NCBI RefSeq assembly: GCF_027213715.1
Contig: NZ_JAPWGM010000004.1
Coordinates: 186,001 to 250,000, forward strand
From: Pedobacter punctiformis
Lineage (GTDB): Bacteria > Bacteroidota > Bacteroidia > Sphingobacteriales > Sphingobacteriaceae
Direction: 5' to 3'
Length of the DNA stretch: 64,000 nucleotides
The first letter of the stretch is position 1. Each line of letters starts with the position of its first letter. The translations under genes and the position numbers were made by a program. The notes beneath the pieces were generated by a model. That model worked only from the letters and a program-made list of their open reading frames with translations. It did no database searches and was not told where the DNA came from. This document shows, piece by piece, positions 1 to 9,140 of this stretch.

Positions 1-233
1 AGGTTTTTTTGCCCCTTAAAAATTTTTCTGATTGGAAAAGCGATGGAGTCCGGCTCTAAACCTCCGGTTGCAACCTGATAAAGTAAAGGCTGAAAGGTAT
101 GGTAATTATGTTTATCGAGCATAACCACCTGAAAGGGTTTCTTTTTTAATCTTTTTGCTAATTCAATACCGCCAAAACCACCACCAACTATAACTACTCT
201 CGGGTATTCACTTTTAGGAAGGTCTAAATCCAT
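1..233 (-). CDS. ndh: Type II NADH dehydrogenase, N-terminal part (partial)
   Basis: Translation of the reverse strand from the ATG at 233 gives an N-terminus with a Rossmann FAD-binding motif, VVIVGGGFGGIELAKRL, followed by DKHNYHTFQPLLYQVATGGLEP. That second stretch is the typical signature of single-subunit, non-proton-pumping NADH:quinone oxidoreductases. These flavoproteins sit on the inner face of the cytoplasmic membrane and pass electrons from NADH to menaquinone. The gene runs off the left edge, so only about 77 residues are visible. A TACATTTG box (253-260, minus strand) lies 20 nt upstream and could be a -7 element, but no well-spaced -33 box is seen. Confidence 0.88.
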   Translation of the reverse strand, partial: MDLDLPKSEYPRVVIVGGGFGGIELAKRLKKKPFQVVMLDKHNYHTFQPLLYQVATGGLEPDSIAFPIRKIFKGQKN

Positions 234-410
234 TCTTTGGGTTTTTTATATACAAATGTAACAAAAAGAGGACCAAAAGATTTAAAAACTGAGGCTTTGA
301 TTGTACAAATGAACGATTTGTATAGAAGTAACTTTGGGATGACTGATGATGAGCATCCGACCACTTTTAAACCAGTGTACATAGGTTAGATAAAAGCAGT
401 GGCATAAAAA

Positions 411-440
411 AAGCGTTCCGGTTTTTAAACCGGAACGCTT
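411..440. terminator. Bidirectional intrinsic terminator after secDF
   Basis: A perfect 14-bp inverted repeat (AAGCGTTCCGGTTT and its complement, 2-nt loop). On the minus strand it is followed by a run of T residues (410-405), which suits termination of the secDF transcript ending at 463. On the plus strand it is followed by a shorter T-rich stretch. Confidence 0.9.
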
Positions 441-462
441 ATATTTTTAAAAATTTTAAATC

Positions 463-3447
463 TTATTTTTTCTCCGCTGAGCTACCCAAATCAATTACGA
501 TAGGGGTAGAGATACATAATGATGAGTATGTACCAATGATACGGCCGATTAACAAGGCGAAAATAAATCCGCGGATGCTGTCGCCACCGAAAATAAAGAT
601 TACCAATAACACGAAGAATACGGTTAATGAAGTTAAAATCGTACGACTTAATGTACTGTTCAACGCGAAGTTGATTAAATGGTTACGTTCTTCACCATGT
701 AAATCTTCTTTACCAGATTCTTTTAATTTCTCACGGATACGGTCAAACACAACAACGGTCTCTGTCATGGTATAACCCATTACTGTTAAAATTGCTGCAA
801 TAAAATCCTGACCAATTTCTAATGAGAATGGCATAATACCATCTAAAATGGTGTAGAATGAAAGTACCATTAACACATCATGGAATAATGCGATAACTGC
901 ACCCAAACCATATTGCCATTTTTTAAATCGTACTACGATGTAGATAAACATGAATAAACAGGAGATTAATACCGCGTAGAAAGCACCATTTACAATATCG
1001 CTGGCGATAATTGGCGTAACTTTTTGCGAACTTACAATCTCATATTTAGAACCTGCTAAACCTTTGTTTAAAGCATCTTCAACAAGTTTATCTGTTTTAA
1101 CATCCTGATCTTCGATGTGGAAAGTCGTGGTAATTTTAACCTGACTGTCTTCGCCTGCAGTTTTAACCTCAGGCGTTTCATTACCGAATACCGGGTTTAA
1201 CTTTGATTTTAAATCTTCAGTATTTACCGCTTTATCAAAGTGAACCAGGTAGGTTCTACCACCTTTAAAATCAACACCAAGGTTTAAACCTCCGTTTTTG
1301 AAATACATACCTATACCAGCAATAATAATTAAGGTAGAGATTACATAGTATATTTTACGACGGCCAACAAAGTTGAAGCTGATGTTTTTAAATGCATTAC
1401 GGGTAACGCTGTTATCAAAGCTGATGTCAATTTTGCGGTTTAATAACGATTCGAAAACAACTCTCGAAATGGCTACGGCAGCAAACAATGAAGAAAGGAT
1501 ACCAATACATAAAGTAGTTGCAAAACCTTGAACTGGTCCGCTACCGAAAACGTAAAGGATAGCACCTAAAATAAATAAAGTAACGTTTGAGTCAATGATT
1601 GAAGGCATTGCATGTTTAAAACCTTCTTTAATTGCTGCGCTGGTATTTTTACCGTGAGCAAGTTCTTCACGTACACGCTCAAAAATCAGGATGTTTGCAT
1701 CAACTGATAAACCTATGGTTAGTACGATACCTGCAATACCTGGTAAGGTTAATACTGCACCCAATGATACTAAAATACCAATGATGAAGAATAAGTTTAA
1801 TAATAAAGCAAAGTTTGCAACCCATCCTGCACGGTGATAATATAACGCCATGAAGACTAAGATTACGATAAACGCAATTACGAATGAAATTAAACCGTCG
1901 TGAATGGCTTGTGCACCTAAAGTAGGACCAACTACGAAACTACCGGCAATACGGGCAGGAGCAGGTAATTTACCAGCTTTTAAGATGTTTGATAAATCTT
2001 TAGTGTCGTTTTGAGTAAAGTTGCCTGTAATTGAAGAAACACCGTTAGGGATTTCGTTTTGTACTGTTGGAGCAGAATAAACTGCGTTATCCAATACAAT
2101 TGCAATTGCTTTTAAGTTATTTCTGTCAGCAGAAGCTTCGGCAGTAATTTTTTTCCATTTCGCAGCACCCTCGCTGGTCATGTACATCGTTACTTCCGGT
2201 TTACCTTTCTGGTCAAAGTCATTACGTGAATCACTGATAGACTCGCCACCTAAATCAGGCTTACCATCAGCACTAAGTGCTTTAATGGCATAAAGTTCGA
2301 AAACTTTAGTGCCTTCCATTGGTTTAACACTCCACATAAACTTCATGGTAGAAGGAATGGATGCAGCAACCTCAGGAATTTTGAAGTATGAATTTACTTT
2401 AGCGGTATCTTTTTGAGCTACCCAACCAACAATTGGTCCCGGACGTAATTGTTGTTGTCCGTTCTCTGCAGTATAAGTAGGAATACTTAATACAGAAAAT
2501 AAAGGGTTAGATTTCGCTAATTCTGCTTTAACAGCAGTAGAATCTTTTTTGCCTAAGCCGGCTAATTTACCACCTTTAGCGGTTGTATCTTTAGCGGTAG
2601 CTTTTTCTAAACCAGCTAATTTACCGCCAGCAGCAGCAGTAGTCGTGGTGGTATCCGTAGCAGCAGTTTTAGTATCTTTTAAAGTAGTTACTAAAGTTTT
2701 GTTGATACCTTCTAATACAGGAAGCACTTCCTGTACCTGGTAAACTTGCCAAAACTGTAATTCAGCAGAACCTTGTAATAATTTAGAAATACGTTCTTTA
2801 TCCTGAACACCCGGCATCTCAATTAAGATACGGTTGCTACCTTCTTGTTTTTGCATGTTTGGACTTACCACACCAAAACCATCAATACGCGAGCGTAAGA
2901 TGATAAATGAACGGTCAATAGCACTTGTTGCTTCTTTCTCCAGGAAAGATTGAACTTCACCATTACTCGCCGTCGATTTTAACTGAGTAGCATTATCCTG
3001 GTTAGAAAAATATTCTGCAAGTTTTACACCAGGGCTTAATTTTTCAAATTCATTAACAAATAATTTGATGTAATCTTTACCGCCAGCATTAAGTTGGGTT
3101 TGTGCATTTTGCAATGCTTTGTTAAAATTAGCATCAGTAGGGCTGCCTGCTAAAGATTTAACTAATTCTGATAACGATATCTCCATCGTTACGTTCATAC
3201 CACCTTTTAAGTCTAAACCCAAGTTAATCTCTTTAGATTTAACTTCCTGATAAGTGAAACCTAATAAAGGATAAACCTTAACTGTGCTCATCGAATCCAG
3301 ATAAGCCTTTTCTTTGGCCATATCCCCCTTAGCATAGTTTTTAGCATCTTTCTCTACGCTGGATGATACCAGAGTAAAGGAAAGTGCATACGCACAAACG
3401 ATAGCCAATACTATCGCTATAAACTTAATAAAACCTTTTCCTTGCAT
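463..3447 (-). CDS. secDF: Protein translocase subunit SecDF (fused)
   Basis: 994 residues. SecD and SecF are fused, as is usual in Bacteroidota. This accessory RND-type complex uses the proton gradient to pull exported proteins out of the SecYEG channel. Visible marks are an N-terminal membrane segment (about residues 8-28), the SecD motif NLGLDLKGGMNV, the SecD membrane motif GLSVDANILIFERVREEL, a second SecF-type start NLGVDFKGGRTYLVHF, and the SecF motif MGYTMTETVVVFDRIREKL. Each half has about six membrane segments. An Ala/Thr/Lys-rich low-complexity insert (about residues 250-310) contains GGKLAGL twice and is probably a flexible part of the periplasmic domain. It ends in a strong terminator at 411-440, so it is probably a single-gene unit. 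Confidence 0.97.
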   Translation of the reverse strand: MQGKGFIKFIAIVLAIVCAYALSFTLVSSSVEKDAKNYAKGDMAKEKAYLDSMSTVKVYPLLGFTYQEVKSKEINLGLDLKGGMNVTMEISLSELVKSLAGSPTDANFNKALQNAQTQLNAGGKDYIKLFVNEFEKLSPGVKLAEYFSNQDNATQLKSTASNGEVQSFLEKEATSAIDRSFIILRSRIDGFGVVSPNMQKQEGSNRILIEMPGVQDKERISKLLQGSAELQFWQVYQVQEVLPVLEGINKTLVTTLKDTKTAATDTTTTTAAAGGKLAGLEKATAKDTTAKGGKLAGLGKKDSTAVKAELAKSNPLFSVLSIPTYTAENGQQQLRPGPIVGWVAQKDTAKVNSYFKIPEVAASIPSTMKFMWSVKPMEGTKVFELYAIKALSADGKPDLGGESISDSRNDFDQKGKPEVTMYMTSEGAAKWKKITAEASADRNNLKAIAIVLDNAVYSAPTVQNEIPNGVSSITGNFTQNDTKDLSNILKAGKLPAPARIAGSFVVGPTLGAQAIHDGLISFVIAFIVILVFMALYYHRAGWVANFALLLNLFFIIGILVSLGAVLTLPGIAGIVLTIGLSVDANILIFERVREELAHGKNTSAAIKEGFKHAMPSIIDSNVTLFILGAILYVFGSGPVQGFATTLCIGILSSLFAAVAISRVVFESLLNRKIDISFDNSVTRNAFKNISFNFVGRRKIYYVISTLIIIAGIGMYFKNGGLNLGVDFKGGRTYLVHFDKAVNTEDLKSKLNPVFGNETPEVKTAGEDSQVKITTTFHIEDQDVKTDKLVEDALNKGLAGSKYEIVSSQKVTPIIASDIVNGAFYAVLISCLFMFIYIVVRFKKWQYGLGAVIALFHDVLMVLSFYTILDGIMPFSLEIGQDFIAAILTVMGYTMTETVVVFDRIREKLKESGKEDLHGEERNHLINFALNSTLSRTILTSLTVFFVLLVIFIFGGDSIRGFIFALLIGRIIGTYSSLCISTPIVIDLGSSAEKK

Positions 3448-3493
3448 TGTTTGTTTAAAATAATTTGTCTTTCGCTGTTTTTTAACAAGTCGG

Positions 3494-3501
3494 CAAATCT
3501 A
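3494..3501 (-). promoter_or_regulatory. Candidate -7 box for secDF
   Basis: TAGATTTG on the minus strand matches the Bacteroidota TAnnTTTG -7 consensus and lies 47 nt upstream of the secDF start. No convincing TTG/TTTG -33 box is found at the usual 17-23 nt spacing, so the call is weak. Confidence 0.3.
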
Positions 3502-3899
3502 ATTAAATTTTTAAATTATAGAACCCCTTAATTGATAATTTATTAAGATTAATTTTTATGAAGCATTTATCCCTAGTTTCGTTACACCAATGTGGAGTAA
3601 ATATTAAGGCTTAAAGTTCAAATTTTTAGTATAAAACCATCGCTGTTTTAAGTGACGAAGCAATCTCGCCGGGGGTAATTATTGAGCTTAATTTTAATTT
3701 GGAAAGCAGATCCGGTAATTTTTCGGTTAAGTTCTGTCCCGCTAATGCTACTGCCGGAGAAAAACCGGCATTCGCGTATATCGGGTTTAAGGTGGCGCAG
3801 CCTCAGTAGCTATGAATGTTGGGGTTTAAATTAAAGCGATCATCATTGCGTAGAACGAAGCAATCTTAATGCATCCGTCATCCAAAGCAATGAGCTGAT
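3502..3899. other. Gene-free intergenic stretch with short repeats
   Basis: No credible coding region is seen on either strand. The 12-mer ACGAAGCAATCT occurs twice exactly 200 bp apart (3655-3666 and 3855-3866), the second within ATTGCGTAGAACGAAGCAA. This resembles the dispersed intergenic repeats common in Bacteroidota genomes. A small GC-rich inverted patch (GCCGG...CCGGC) lies near 3750-3770. It may be a decayed copy of a dispersed element. Confidence 0.4.
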
Positions 3900-4391
3900 T
3901 TACACACGCTCTAGTACCGAAAAAGTATAATCATAAGGATTTTTTTCATCCGCCTGATGCGTTTCAGATCTTACTTCTTTCCATTCACTTTTATCAATTT
4001 CTGGAAAAAAAGTATCCGCATCAAAATGATGATGGATTGTCGTTAAAAATAAAGTATCTGTTTTGGGTAAAGCCTGTCTGTAAATTTCTGCTCCGCCAAC
4101 TATAAAAATATCTTTTTCCTCATTTTTACTGATTGATAAGGCTTCATCCAGACTGTTTACAACCTCAACACCTTCAATTTTCAGGTTCTTATCCCGGCTA
4201 ATTACAATATTTCTGCGGTTTGGCAATGGTCTGCCCACTGAGTCAAAAGTTTTACGACCCATAATAACCGTATGACCGCTGGTGGTTTGCTTAAAGAATT
4301 TTAAATCGGCAGGCATATGCCATAAAAGCTGATTGTTTTTGCCAATGGCGTAATTTTCGCCAACAGCTACTGCAATTGATATTTTACTCAT
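3900..4391 (-). CDS. folA: Dihydrofolate reductase
   Basis: 163 residues from the ATG at 4391 (an in-frame ATG at 4403 would add four). It reduces dihydrofolate to tetrahydrofolate with NADPH, replacing the folate oxidised by thymidylate synthase. Visible: ISIAVAVGENYAIGKNNQLLWHMPADLKFFK (substrate and cofactor pocket with the conserved acidic residue in MPAD), HTVIMGRKTFDSVGRPLPNRRNIVIS (NADPH binding) and IFIVGGAEIYRQAL. Length is normal for the family. thyA lies 0.9 kb upstream on the same strand, the usual metabolic partner, with one small gene between. The shorter start fits the family N-terminus better. Confidence 0.95.
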   Translation of the reverse strand: MSKISIAVAVGENYAIGKNNQLLWHMPADLKFFKQTTSGHTVIMGRKTFDSVGRPLPNRRNIVISRDKNLKIEGVEVVNSLDEALSISKNEEKDIFIVGGAEIYRQALPKTDTLFLTTIHHHFDADTFFPEIDKSEWKEVRSETHQADEKNPYDYTFSVLERV

Positions 4392-4424
4392 AATTTTGTT
4401 CATTGGTTCATTTGCTCATTGGTT

Positions 4425-4796
4425 TTAAACTGTCGAGCTTTTTCCAATATATTTTATATAAGCATTCAACTTAATGTGAATAACTTCTAATTGATTTAAT
4501 AGTTTTTGAAAGGTTTCTTCCGATATCAGAGCCCTATGCCTCATTTTTCTAAGAAAGGACTTAGTTTCAAGGATTGAGCCCCGGCTGTAATAGCAAAAAT
4601 TTTTATTCTCTTTAAAATGGAAACGCCCATAACCTTCAGCAATATTAGCGCTTATTGAATCGGCAGCTCGGCAAACCTGTTTACCTATGGTATCTTTTGC
4701 AAAGAAATCCCAGCCGGCAGTAACATCCCATATCGCATTTGAAAAATCTTCCGCAAGAATGTAAACATCAAGGTCTTCAATTTTGTTATAGCTCAT
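4425..4796 (-). CDS. Four-helix-bundle protein (23S rRNA-IVP family)
   Basis: 123 residues. The pattern DLDVYILAEDFSNAIWDVTAGWDFF, then IGKQVCRAADSISANIAEGYGR, then KENKNFCYYSRGSILETKSFLRKM is the signature of the small all-helical family named after 23S rRNA intervening-sequence proteins. The cellular role is unknown; known members form pentameric helical bundles. It sits between thyA and folA on the same strand, and such genes often appear as mobile-looking insertions between housekeeping genes in Bacteroidota. No rRNA lies nearby. Confidence 0.88.
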   Translation of the reverse strand: MSYNKIEDLDVYILAEDFSNAIWDVTAGWDFFAKDTIGKQVCRAADSISANIAEGYGRFHFKENKNFCYYSRGSILETKSFLRKMRHRALISEETFQKLLNQLEVIHIKLNAYIKYIGKSSTV

Positions 4797-4876
4797 AATC
4801 GTTTGTTTAATTGAAGCTAATCAATAAACTTTAGATTTTTTTACTAATGAACTAGTGAACAAATGATGCCATTGAA

Positions 4877-5671
4877 CTATACCGCTACAACTCCTTTAAT
4901 GTGTGGATGTGCCTCGTAATTTTCTAAAGTGAAATCCTCAAATTTGAAATCAAAAATGCTTTTTACTTCAGGATTAATTTTCATTACAGGCAGCGGTTTT
5001 GGCTCGCGGCTTAATTGCAGGTTTGCCTGCTCAATATGATTATTGTATAAATGTGCATCGCCCAGCGTATGAATAAAATCGCCAGCTTCCAGGCCGCAAA
5101 CCTGCGCCACCATCATGGTTAATAAAGCATAAGAGGCAATATTAAAAGGTACACCCAAAAATATGTCCGCACTGCGCTGATACAACTGGCAGCTTAATTT
5201 TCCATCGGCTACGTAAAATTGAAAGAATGCATGACAAGGCGGCAAGGCCATGTGTTCAATTTCGGCCACGTTCCATGCAGAAACAATTATACGACGCGAA
5301 TCCGGGTTGTTTTTGATGGTATTGATGATGTTGATAATCTGATCAATGTGTTTCCCATCCGGCGTAGGCCAGCTCCTCCACTGCGATCCATAAACCGGGC
5401 CAAGGTTTCCATCGGCATCTGCCCATTCATCCCAAATACGAACGCCATTATCTTTAAGGTATTTAATATTGGTATCACCCGTTAAAAACCAGATTAACTC
5501 ATGAATAATAGACTTTAAATGCAGTTTTTTAGTGGTCACCATAGGAAAGCCCTCCTGAAGGTTAAAACGCATCTGATAGCCAAAAACACTAATGGTTCCC
5601 GTGCCGGTTCTGTCATGTTTCTGCGCTCCATTATCCAGCACGTGCTGCATTAAATCTAAATATTGTTTCAT
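4877..5671 (-). CDS. thyA: Thymidylate synthase
   Basis: 264 residues, the standard ThyA length. It methylates dUMP to dTMP using methylene-tetrahydrofolate and leaves dihydrofolate for FolA. Visible: the N-terminal [26 protein letters not shown] arginine-containing loop, the catalytic Cys in [13 protein letters not shown], the phosphate-binding [23 protein letters not shown], and the C-terminal [10 protein letters not shown]. The start is supported by the family N-terminus. Confidence 0.97.
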   Translation of the reverse strand: MKQYLDLMQHVLDNGAQKHDRTGTGTISVFGYQMRFNLQEGFPMVTTKKLHLKSIIHELIWFLTGDTNIKYLKDNGVRIWDEWADADGNLGPVYGSQWRSWPTPDGKHIDQIINIINTIKNNPDSRRIIVSAWNVAEIEHMALPPCHAFFQFYVADGKLSCQLYQRSADIFLGVPFNIASYALLTMMVAQVCGLEAGDFIHTLGDAHLYNNHIEQANLQLSREPKPLPVMKINPEVKSIFDFKFEDFTLENYEAHPHIKGVVAV

Positions 5672-5783
5672 ATTATTCTGATAATTTACAAATATCTAAA
5701 ATTTATAAGTGGCTGTATATTTTAGTTTTCGACATCTTCATATTTTTAAACAAGCCTGACGATTACAAAGTATTTACATTTTG

Positions 5784-5791
5784 TATGTTTG
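5784..5791 (+). promoter_or_regulatory. Candidate -7 box upstream of ispE
   Basis: TATGTTTG matches TAnnTTTG and lies 68 nt upstream of the ispE start in the 188-bp divergent thyA/ispE gap. A -33 TTG at ideal spacing is not obvious. Confidence 0.35.
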
Positions 5792-5859
5792 CAATCAGAG
5801 CCAGTTGCTTTTAGTCATCATAAGGCTCAGAACTTAAGACTTACAAACTCAAGACTCAA

Positions 5860-6663
5860 ATGTTATCTTTTCCAAACGCAAAAATTAATCTAGGCTTAAA
5901 CATTACCTCAAAGCGGGAAGATGGCTATCATAACCTCGAAACTGTTTTTTATCCGATAGGCGTTAAGGATGCAGTAGAAATTACGGATGCAGCTGAAACC
6001 ACTTGTATAATTAAAGGAATAGAAATTCCCGGCAACACAACAGATAATATTTGTCTGAAAGCATTTGAACTGTTGCGAAGGGATTTTGAAATTCCACATC
6101 AGCAAATTACCCTGTTGAAAAACATTCCGGTTGGTGCAGGTTTGGGCGGAGGCTCGGCTGATGCAGCCTTTTTAATTAAGTTGGTTAATGATAAATTTAA
6201 GTTGGGTCTGTCGGTTGAACAAATGCAGGCTTATTGCAGGCAATTGGGGGCAGATTGCGCCTTTTTTATTGAAAATAAACCCGTTTATGCTTTTGGTAAG
6301 GGAGATGAATTTGAAAAGCTGGAGGTAGATTTGTCATCATATTATCTTGTTTTGGTAAAACCACCTGTACATGTAAGCACAGCTGATGCTTATGCAGGTA
6401 TAAATGCTCAAAAACCTTTGCAATCCCTGAAAGAAATCATACATTTGCCCCCAACAACATGGAAATATAAGGTTACCAACGATTTCGAGCAATCGGTATT
6501 CGATCAGTATCCCCAAATTCGTCAAATAAAAACCAGTTTATATGATGCAGGCGCTACATTCGCTTTAATGAGTGGCAGCGGCTCGTCGGTATTTGCTCTA
6601 TTTAACCAACCGGTTAAATTGCCCGAACTGGAAAAAAACAACATTGTATATTATAACATTTAA
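5860..6663 (+). CDS. ispE: 4-diphosphocytidyl-2-C-methyl-D-erythritol kinase
   Basis: 267 residues. This GHMP-family kinase of the MEP isoprenoid pathway phosphorylates CDP-methylerythritol. Visible: the N-terminal PNAKINLGLNITSKREDGYHNLETVFYPI, the ATP-binding GHMP motif NIPVGAGLGGGSADAAFLI (about residues 87-105), and the C-terminal GHMP motif ALMSGSGSSVFALF. Length is slightly short, as is common in Bacteroidota. An OsmC-type gene starts 5 bp after its stop and is probably co-transcribed. Confidence 0.96.
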   Translation: MLSFPNAKINLGLNITSKREDGYHNLETVFYPIGVKDAVEITDAAETTCIIKGIEIPGNTTDNICLKAFELLRRDFEIPHQQITLLKNIPVGAGLGGGSADAAFLIKLVNDKFKLGLSVEQMQAYCRQLGADCAFFIENKPVYAFGKGDEFEKLEVDLSSYYLVLVKPPVHVSTADAYAGINAQKPLQSLKEIIHLPPTTWKYKVTNDFEQSVFDQYPQIRQIKTSLYDAGATFALMSGSGSSVFALFNQPVKLPELEKNNIVYYNI

Positions 6664-6668
6664 AAGAG

Positions 6669-7088
6669 ATGGAGATAAATCTCATCCGCAAAAGCGGTAA
6701 ATTTAATTTTGAAGCAGAAAATGAAGGCGGTTTTACCGTACAATTAGATGCAAAACCCGCCATTGGTGGTGAAGGGAAGGGTTTTAGACCTATGGAAATG
6801 CTGTTGGTTGGCCTGGGTGGTTGCAGTGGTATTGATATGGTTAATGTTTTAACCAAACAAAAAGAACCCTTAGATGATGTTAAAATCAATATTAAAGCAA
6901 CGAGAAAAGACGAAGAAATGCCACCGATCTTTGATGTGATTGATATTAACTTCGATTTATACGGAGATTTAAACGAAGCCAAAGTTCAACGGGCATTACA
7001 AATGACTTTTGATAAATATTGTTCGGTTTCTAATATTTTAGGCCGTTCAGCAACTATAAACTTTACTTATAAAATTCATAACAGTTAA
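6669..7088 (+). CDS. OsmC family protein
   Basis: 139 residues. The central stretch GGEGKGFRPMEMLLVGLGGCSGIDMVNVLTKQKEPLDDVKINIKATR is the OsmC/Ohr fold with one conserved redox Cys (GGCSG). A second Cys occurs in FDKYCSVSNIL, matching the usual peroxidatic/resolving pair. Family members reduce organic or other hydroperoxides in the cytoplasm. It starts 5 bp after ispE, so co-transcription is likely. A short hairpin (CCGTTTA/TAAACGG, 7090-7107) follows it without a T run. Confidence 0.9.
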   Translation: MEINLIRKSGKFNFEAENEGGFTVQLDAKPAIGGEGKGFRPMEMLLVGLGGCSGIDMVNVLTKQKEPLDDVKINIKATRKDEEMPPIFDVIDINFDLYGDLNEAKVQRALQMTFDKYCSVSNILGRSATINFTYKIHNS

Positions 7089-7133
7089 TCCGTTTAAACT
7101 ATAAACGGTAGCTAAAATTATATTTACAATACA

Positions 7134-8300
7134 ATGAAATCCGAAAATTTTGAAACCATAGCCATTCGTACCCAAACCGAAAGAAGCCTGCATAAAGAAC
7201 ATTCATCGCCTATTTACCTGACTTCGAGTTATAAATTTGATGATGCAGAAGAAATGCGTGCTCTTTTTGCAAATGAGAAAGAAGGAAATGTGTACAGCCG
7301 TTATTCAAATCCAAATACATCCGAGTTTATCGAAAAAATGTGTCTTTTAGAAGGTGCTGAAGATGGTTTTGCTACTGCAACCGGAATGGCTGCCATATTT
7401 ACCACTTTTGGTGCTTTTTTAAAAAGTGGCGATCACATTATTTCCAGCCGCTCGGTTTTTGGTTCTACACACCAATTGCTAACCAATGTTTTCTCTAAAT
7501 GGGGTGTAACTTTCGATTACGCAGATTTGGATAAACCTGAAGAATGGGAAGGCTTGATTAAGCCAAATACCAAAATGATTTTTGTTGAAACACCGTCAAA
7601 CCCCGGTATCGATATTATTGACTTAGAGTTTTTAGGCAATTTAGCCAAAAAACACAATCAACTTTTGGTGGTTGATAATTGTTTTGCTACGCCATACTTG
7701 CAACAGCCAATAAAATTTGGAGCACACATTTCTATCCATTCAGCTACAAAATATATCGATGGACAAGGACGCGTATTGGGCGGAATTATTTTAGGTACTA
7801 AAGATTTAATTGCTGAGGTTATCGGCTTTGCCCGTCACAGCGGACCAGCTTTATCACCTTTCAACGCCTGGATTTTATCGAAAAGTTTAGAAACCCTGGC
7901 TGTTCGCATGGATCGCCATTGCGAAAATGCATTGAAAGTTGCCGAATACCTGGAGAAACATCCTAAAATTAAATTGGTTAAATACCCATTTTTAAAATCG
8001 CATCCGCAGTACGAAATTGCTAAAAAACAAATGCGTCAGGGTGGTGGTATTGTAACTATTGTAGTTGATGGTGGAGTAGAAGGTGCCCGTAAATTTATGG
8101 ATAGCCTTAAAATGTTCTCTATTTCTGCAAATCTTGCCGATACACGCTCAATTGCTACACATCCGGCAACAAGTACACACTCTAAATTAACAGAGGAACA
8201 ACGTAATGAAGTGGGTATTGAGCAGGGATCTGTTCGTTTATCAATCGGGCTGGAGCACATTAACGATATTTTAGCAGATATAGAACAGGCTTTGGCTTAA
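7134..8300 (+). CDS. metZ: PLP-dependent trans-sulfuration enzyme (probable O-succinylhomoserine sulfhydrylase)
   Basis: 388 residues of the Cys/Met metabolism PLP family. Visible: the substrate/PLP loop SSYKFDDAEEMRALFANEKEGNVYSRYSNPNT, the phosphate-binding GMAAIFTTFGAFLKSGDHIISS, the aspartate region LLVVDNCFATPYLQQPI, and the PLP lysine motif SIHSATKYIDGQGRVLGG. The C-terminal HPATSTHSKLTEEQRNEVGIEQGSVRLSIGLE is typical. These enzymes make homocysteine from an activated homoserine and sulfide, or act as cystathionine synthase/lyase. The sulfhydrylase reading is preferred from overall resemblance (SKLTEEQR...GI) but is not proved. A TATATTTA -7-like box lies at 7119-7126. Confidence 0.85.
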   Translation: MKSENFETIAIRTQTERSLHKEHSSPIYLTSSYKFDDAEEMRALFANEKEGNVYSRYSNPNTSEFIEKMCLLEGAEDGFATATGMAAIFTTFGAFLKSGDHIISSRSVFGSTHQLLTNVFSKWGVTFDYADLDKPEEWEGLIKPNTKMIFVETPSNPGIDIIDLEFLGNLAKKHNQLLVVDNCFATPYLQQPIKFGAHISIHSATKYIDGQGRVLGGIILGTKDLIAEVIGFARHSGPALSPFNAWILSKSLETLAVRMDRHCENALKVAEYLEKHPKIKLVKYPFLKSHPQYEIAKKQMRQGGGIVTIVVDGGVEGARKFMDSLKMFSISANLADTRSIATHPATSTHSKLTEEQRNEVGIEQGSVRLSIGLEHINDILADIEQALA

Positions 8301-8358
8301 TATCTTTTAAAAACCTGCTTAATAAAAATTAGCTAAAACGCTACTTTAGATAAATAAT

Positions 8359-9120
8359 ATGAAAAAATACTGTTTTATTTTCCTAGCCGCATTTATGTTT
8401 TCTTGTAATCAACAAAGCAATAAACAAAGTGTTTTAGCTAAAAATGCAGGTTTAAATTTGGAGGAAATAACCTTCAATGAAAAACCGCTTGATATTCTAA
8501 AATCGAGAATAGACAGCAGTAAAAATGAAGAATCAGCTTTTGTAGAAAAAGGATATTCAGAACCGTTCGATTATCCGGTGGGTTATAAATTTGAACCCTG
8601 GAATGAGAAAGATTCATTTTATGGCAAAGCTTATTATAGTAAAGCCATTGATAGTATGGCCCATTATGGTGATTTATATTTTGATCACATTGCATTTTTA
8701 GAACATAATGATAAAACAGTTGCTCTTTTGGCCACTGTTGAGGTTTACGCTGATAGTATTTACAATAATTTGGTTAAAAAACTTAATAAACAATATGGTA
8801 CACCAAGCTTTAGCCCACAAACAGATATAGATGTGTTTTATGAGTGGACAGGCAAGGATAGATACATTCAAACTGATTATTACAAAGGTTTCTCGGCATT
8901 GGCAATGTCTGATAAAAAAACCGAAATGAAAGAAACATTTACAATACAACTACTGATTTTTAATAAACAAGCGGGACTGGAAATTAACAACATCCAACAA
9001 AAAAACTATTTAAAAACTAAAAATTACAAAGTAATGCCTGGTGATTTTAAATTGTATAGCCAGGATCCTGCTAAAAATTTAGAGTTGGCCAATCAGCTTC
9101 TTTCAGAGAAATTTAAGTAG
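8359..9120 (+). CDS. Hypothetical lipoprotein
   Basis: 253 residues beginning MKKYCFIFLAAFMFSCNQQSNKQ. This is a short signal peptide ending in a lipobox-like FMFSC, so Cys16 is the likely lipidation site. The mature part is rich in Asp/Lys/Tyr, has no motif I recognise and no membrane segment, so it is predicted to be anchored in an outer or periplasmic membrane leaflet. It stands alone between a metabolic gene and a DNA-repair gene. Confidence 0.7.
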   Translation: MKKYCFIFLAAFMFSCNQQSNKQSVLAKNAGLNLEEITFNEKPLDILKSRIDSSKNEESAFVEKGYSEPFDYPVGYKFEPWNEKDSFYGKAYYSKAIDSMAHYGDLYFDHIAFLEHNDKTVALLATVEVYADSIYNNLVKKLNKQYGTPSFSPQTDIDVFYEWTGKDRYIQTDYYKGFSALAMSDKKTEMKETFTIQLLIFNKQAGLEINNIQQKNYLKTKNYKVMPGDFKLYSQDPAKNLELANQLLSEKFK

Positions 9121-9140
9121 GCATTACGGTAAATGGCAAT

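Noticed and set aside
304..322. TACAAAT-GAACG-ATTTGTA inverted repeat upstream of ndh
   Set aside because: A single 7-bp AT-rich dyad in an intergenic region; no second copy or spacing that supports an operator.
330..365. Hammerhead-like CTGATGATGAG sequence
   Set aside because: The conserved GAAA partner and the three helices are absent.
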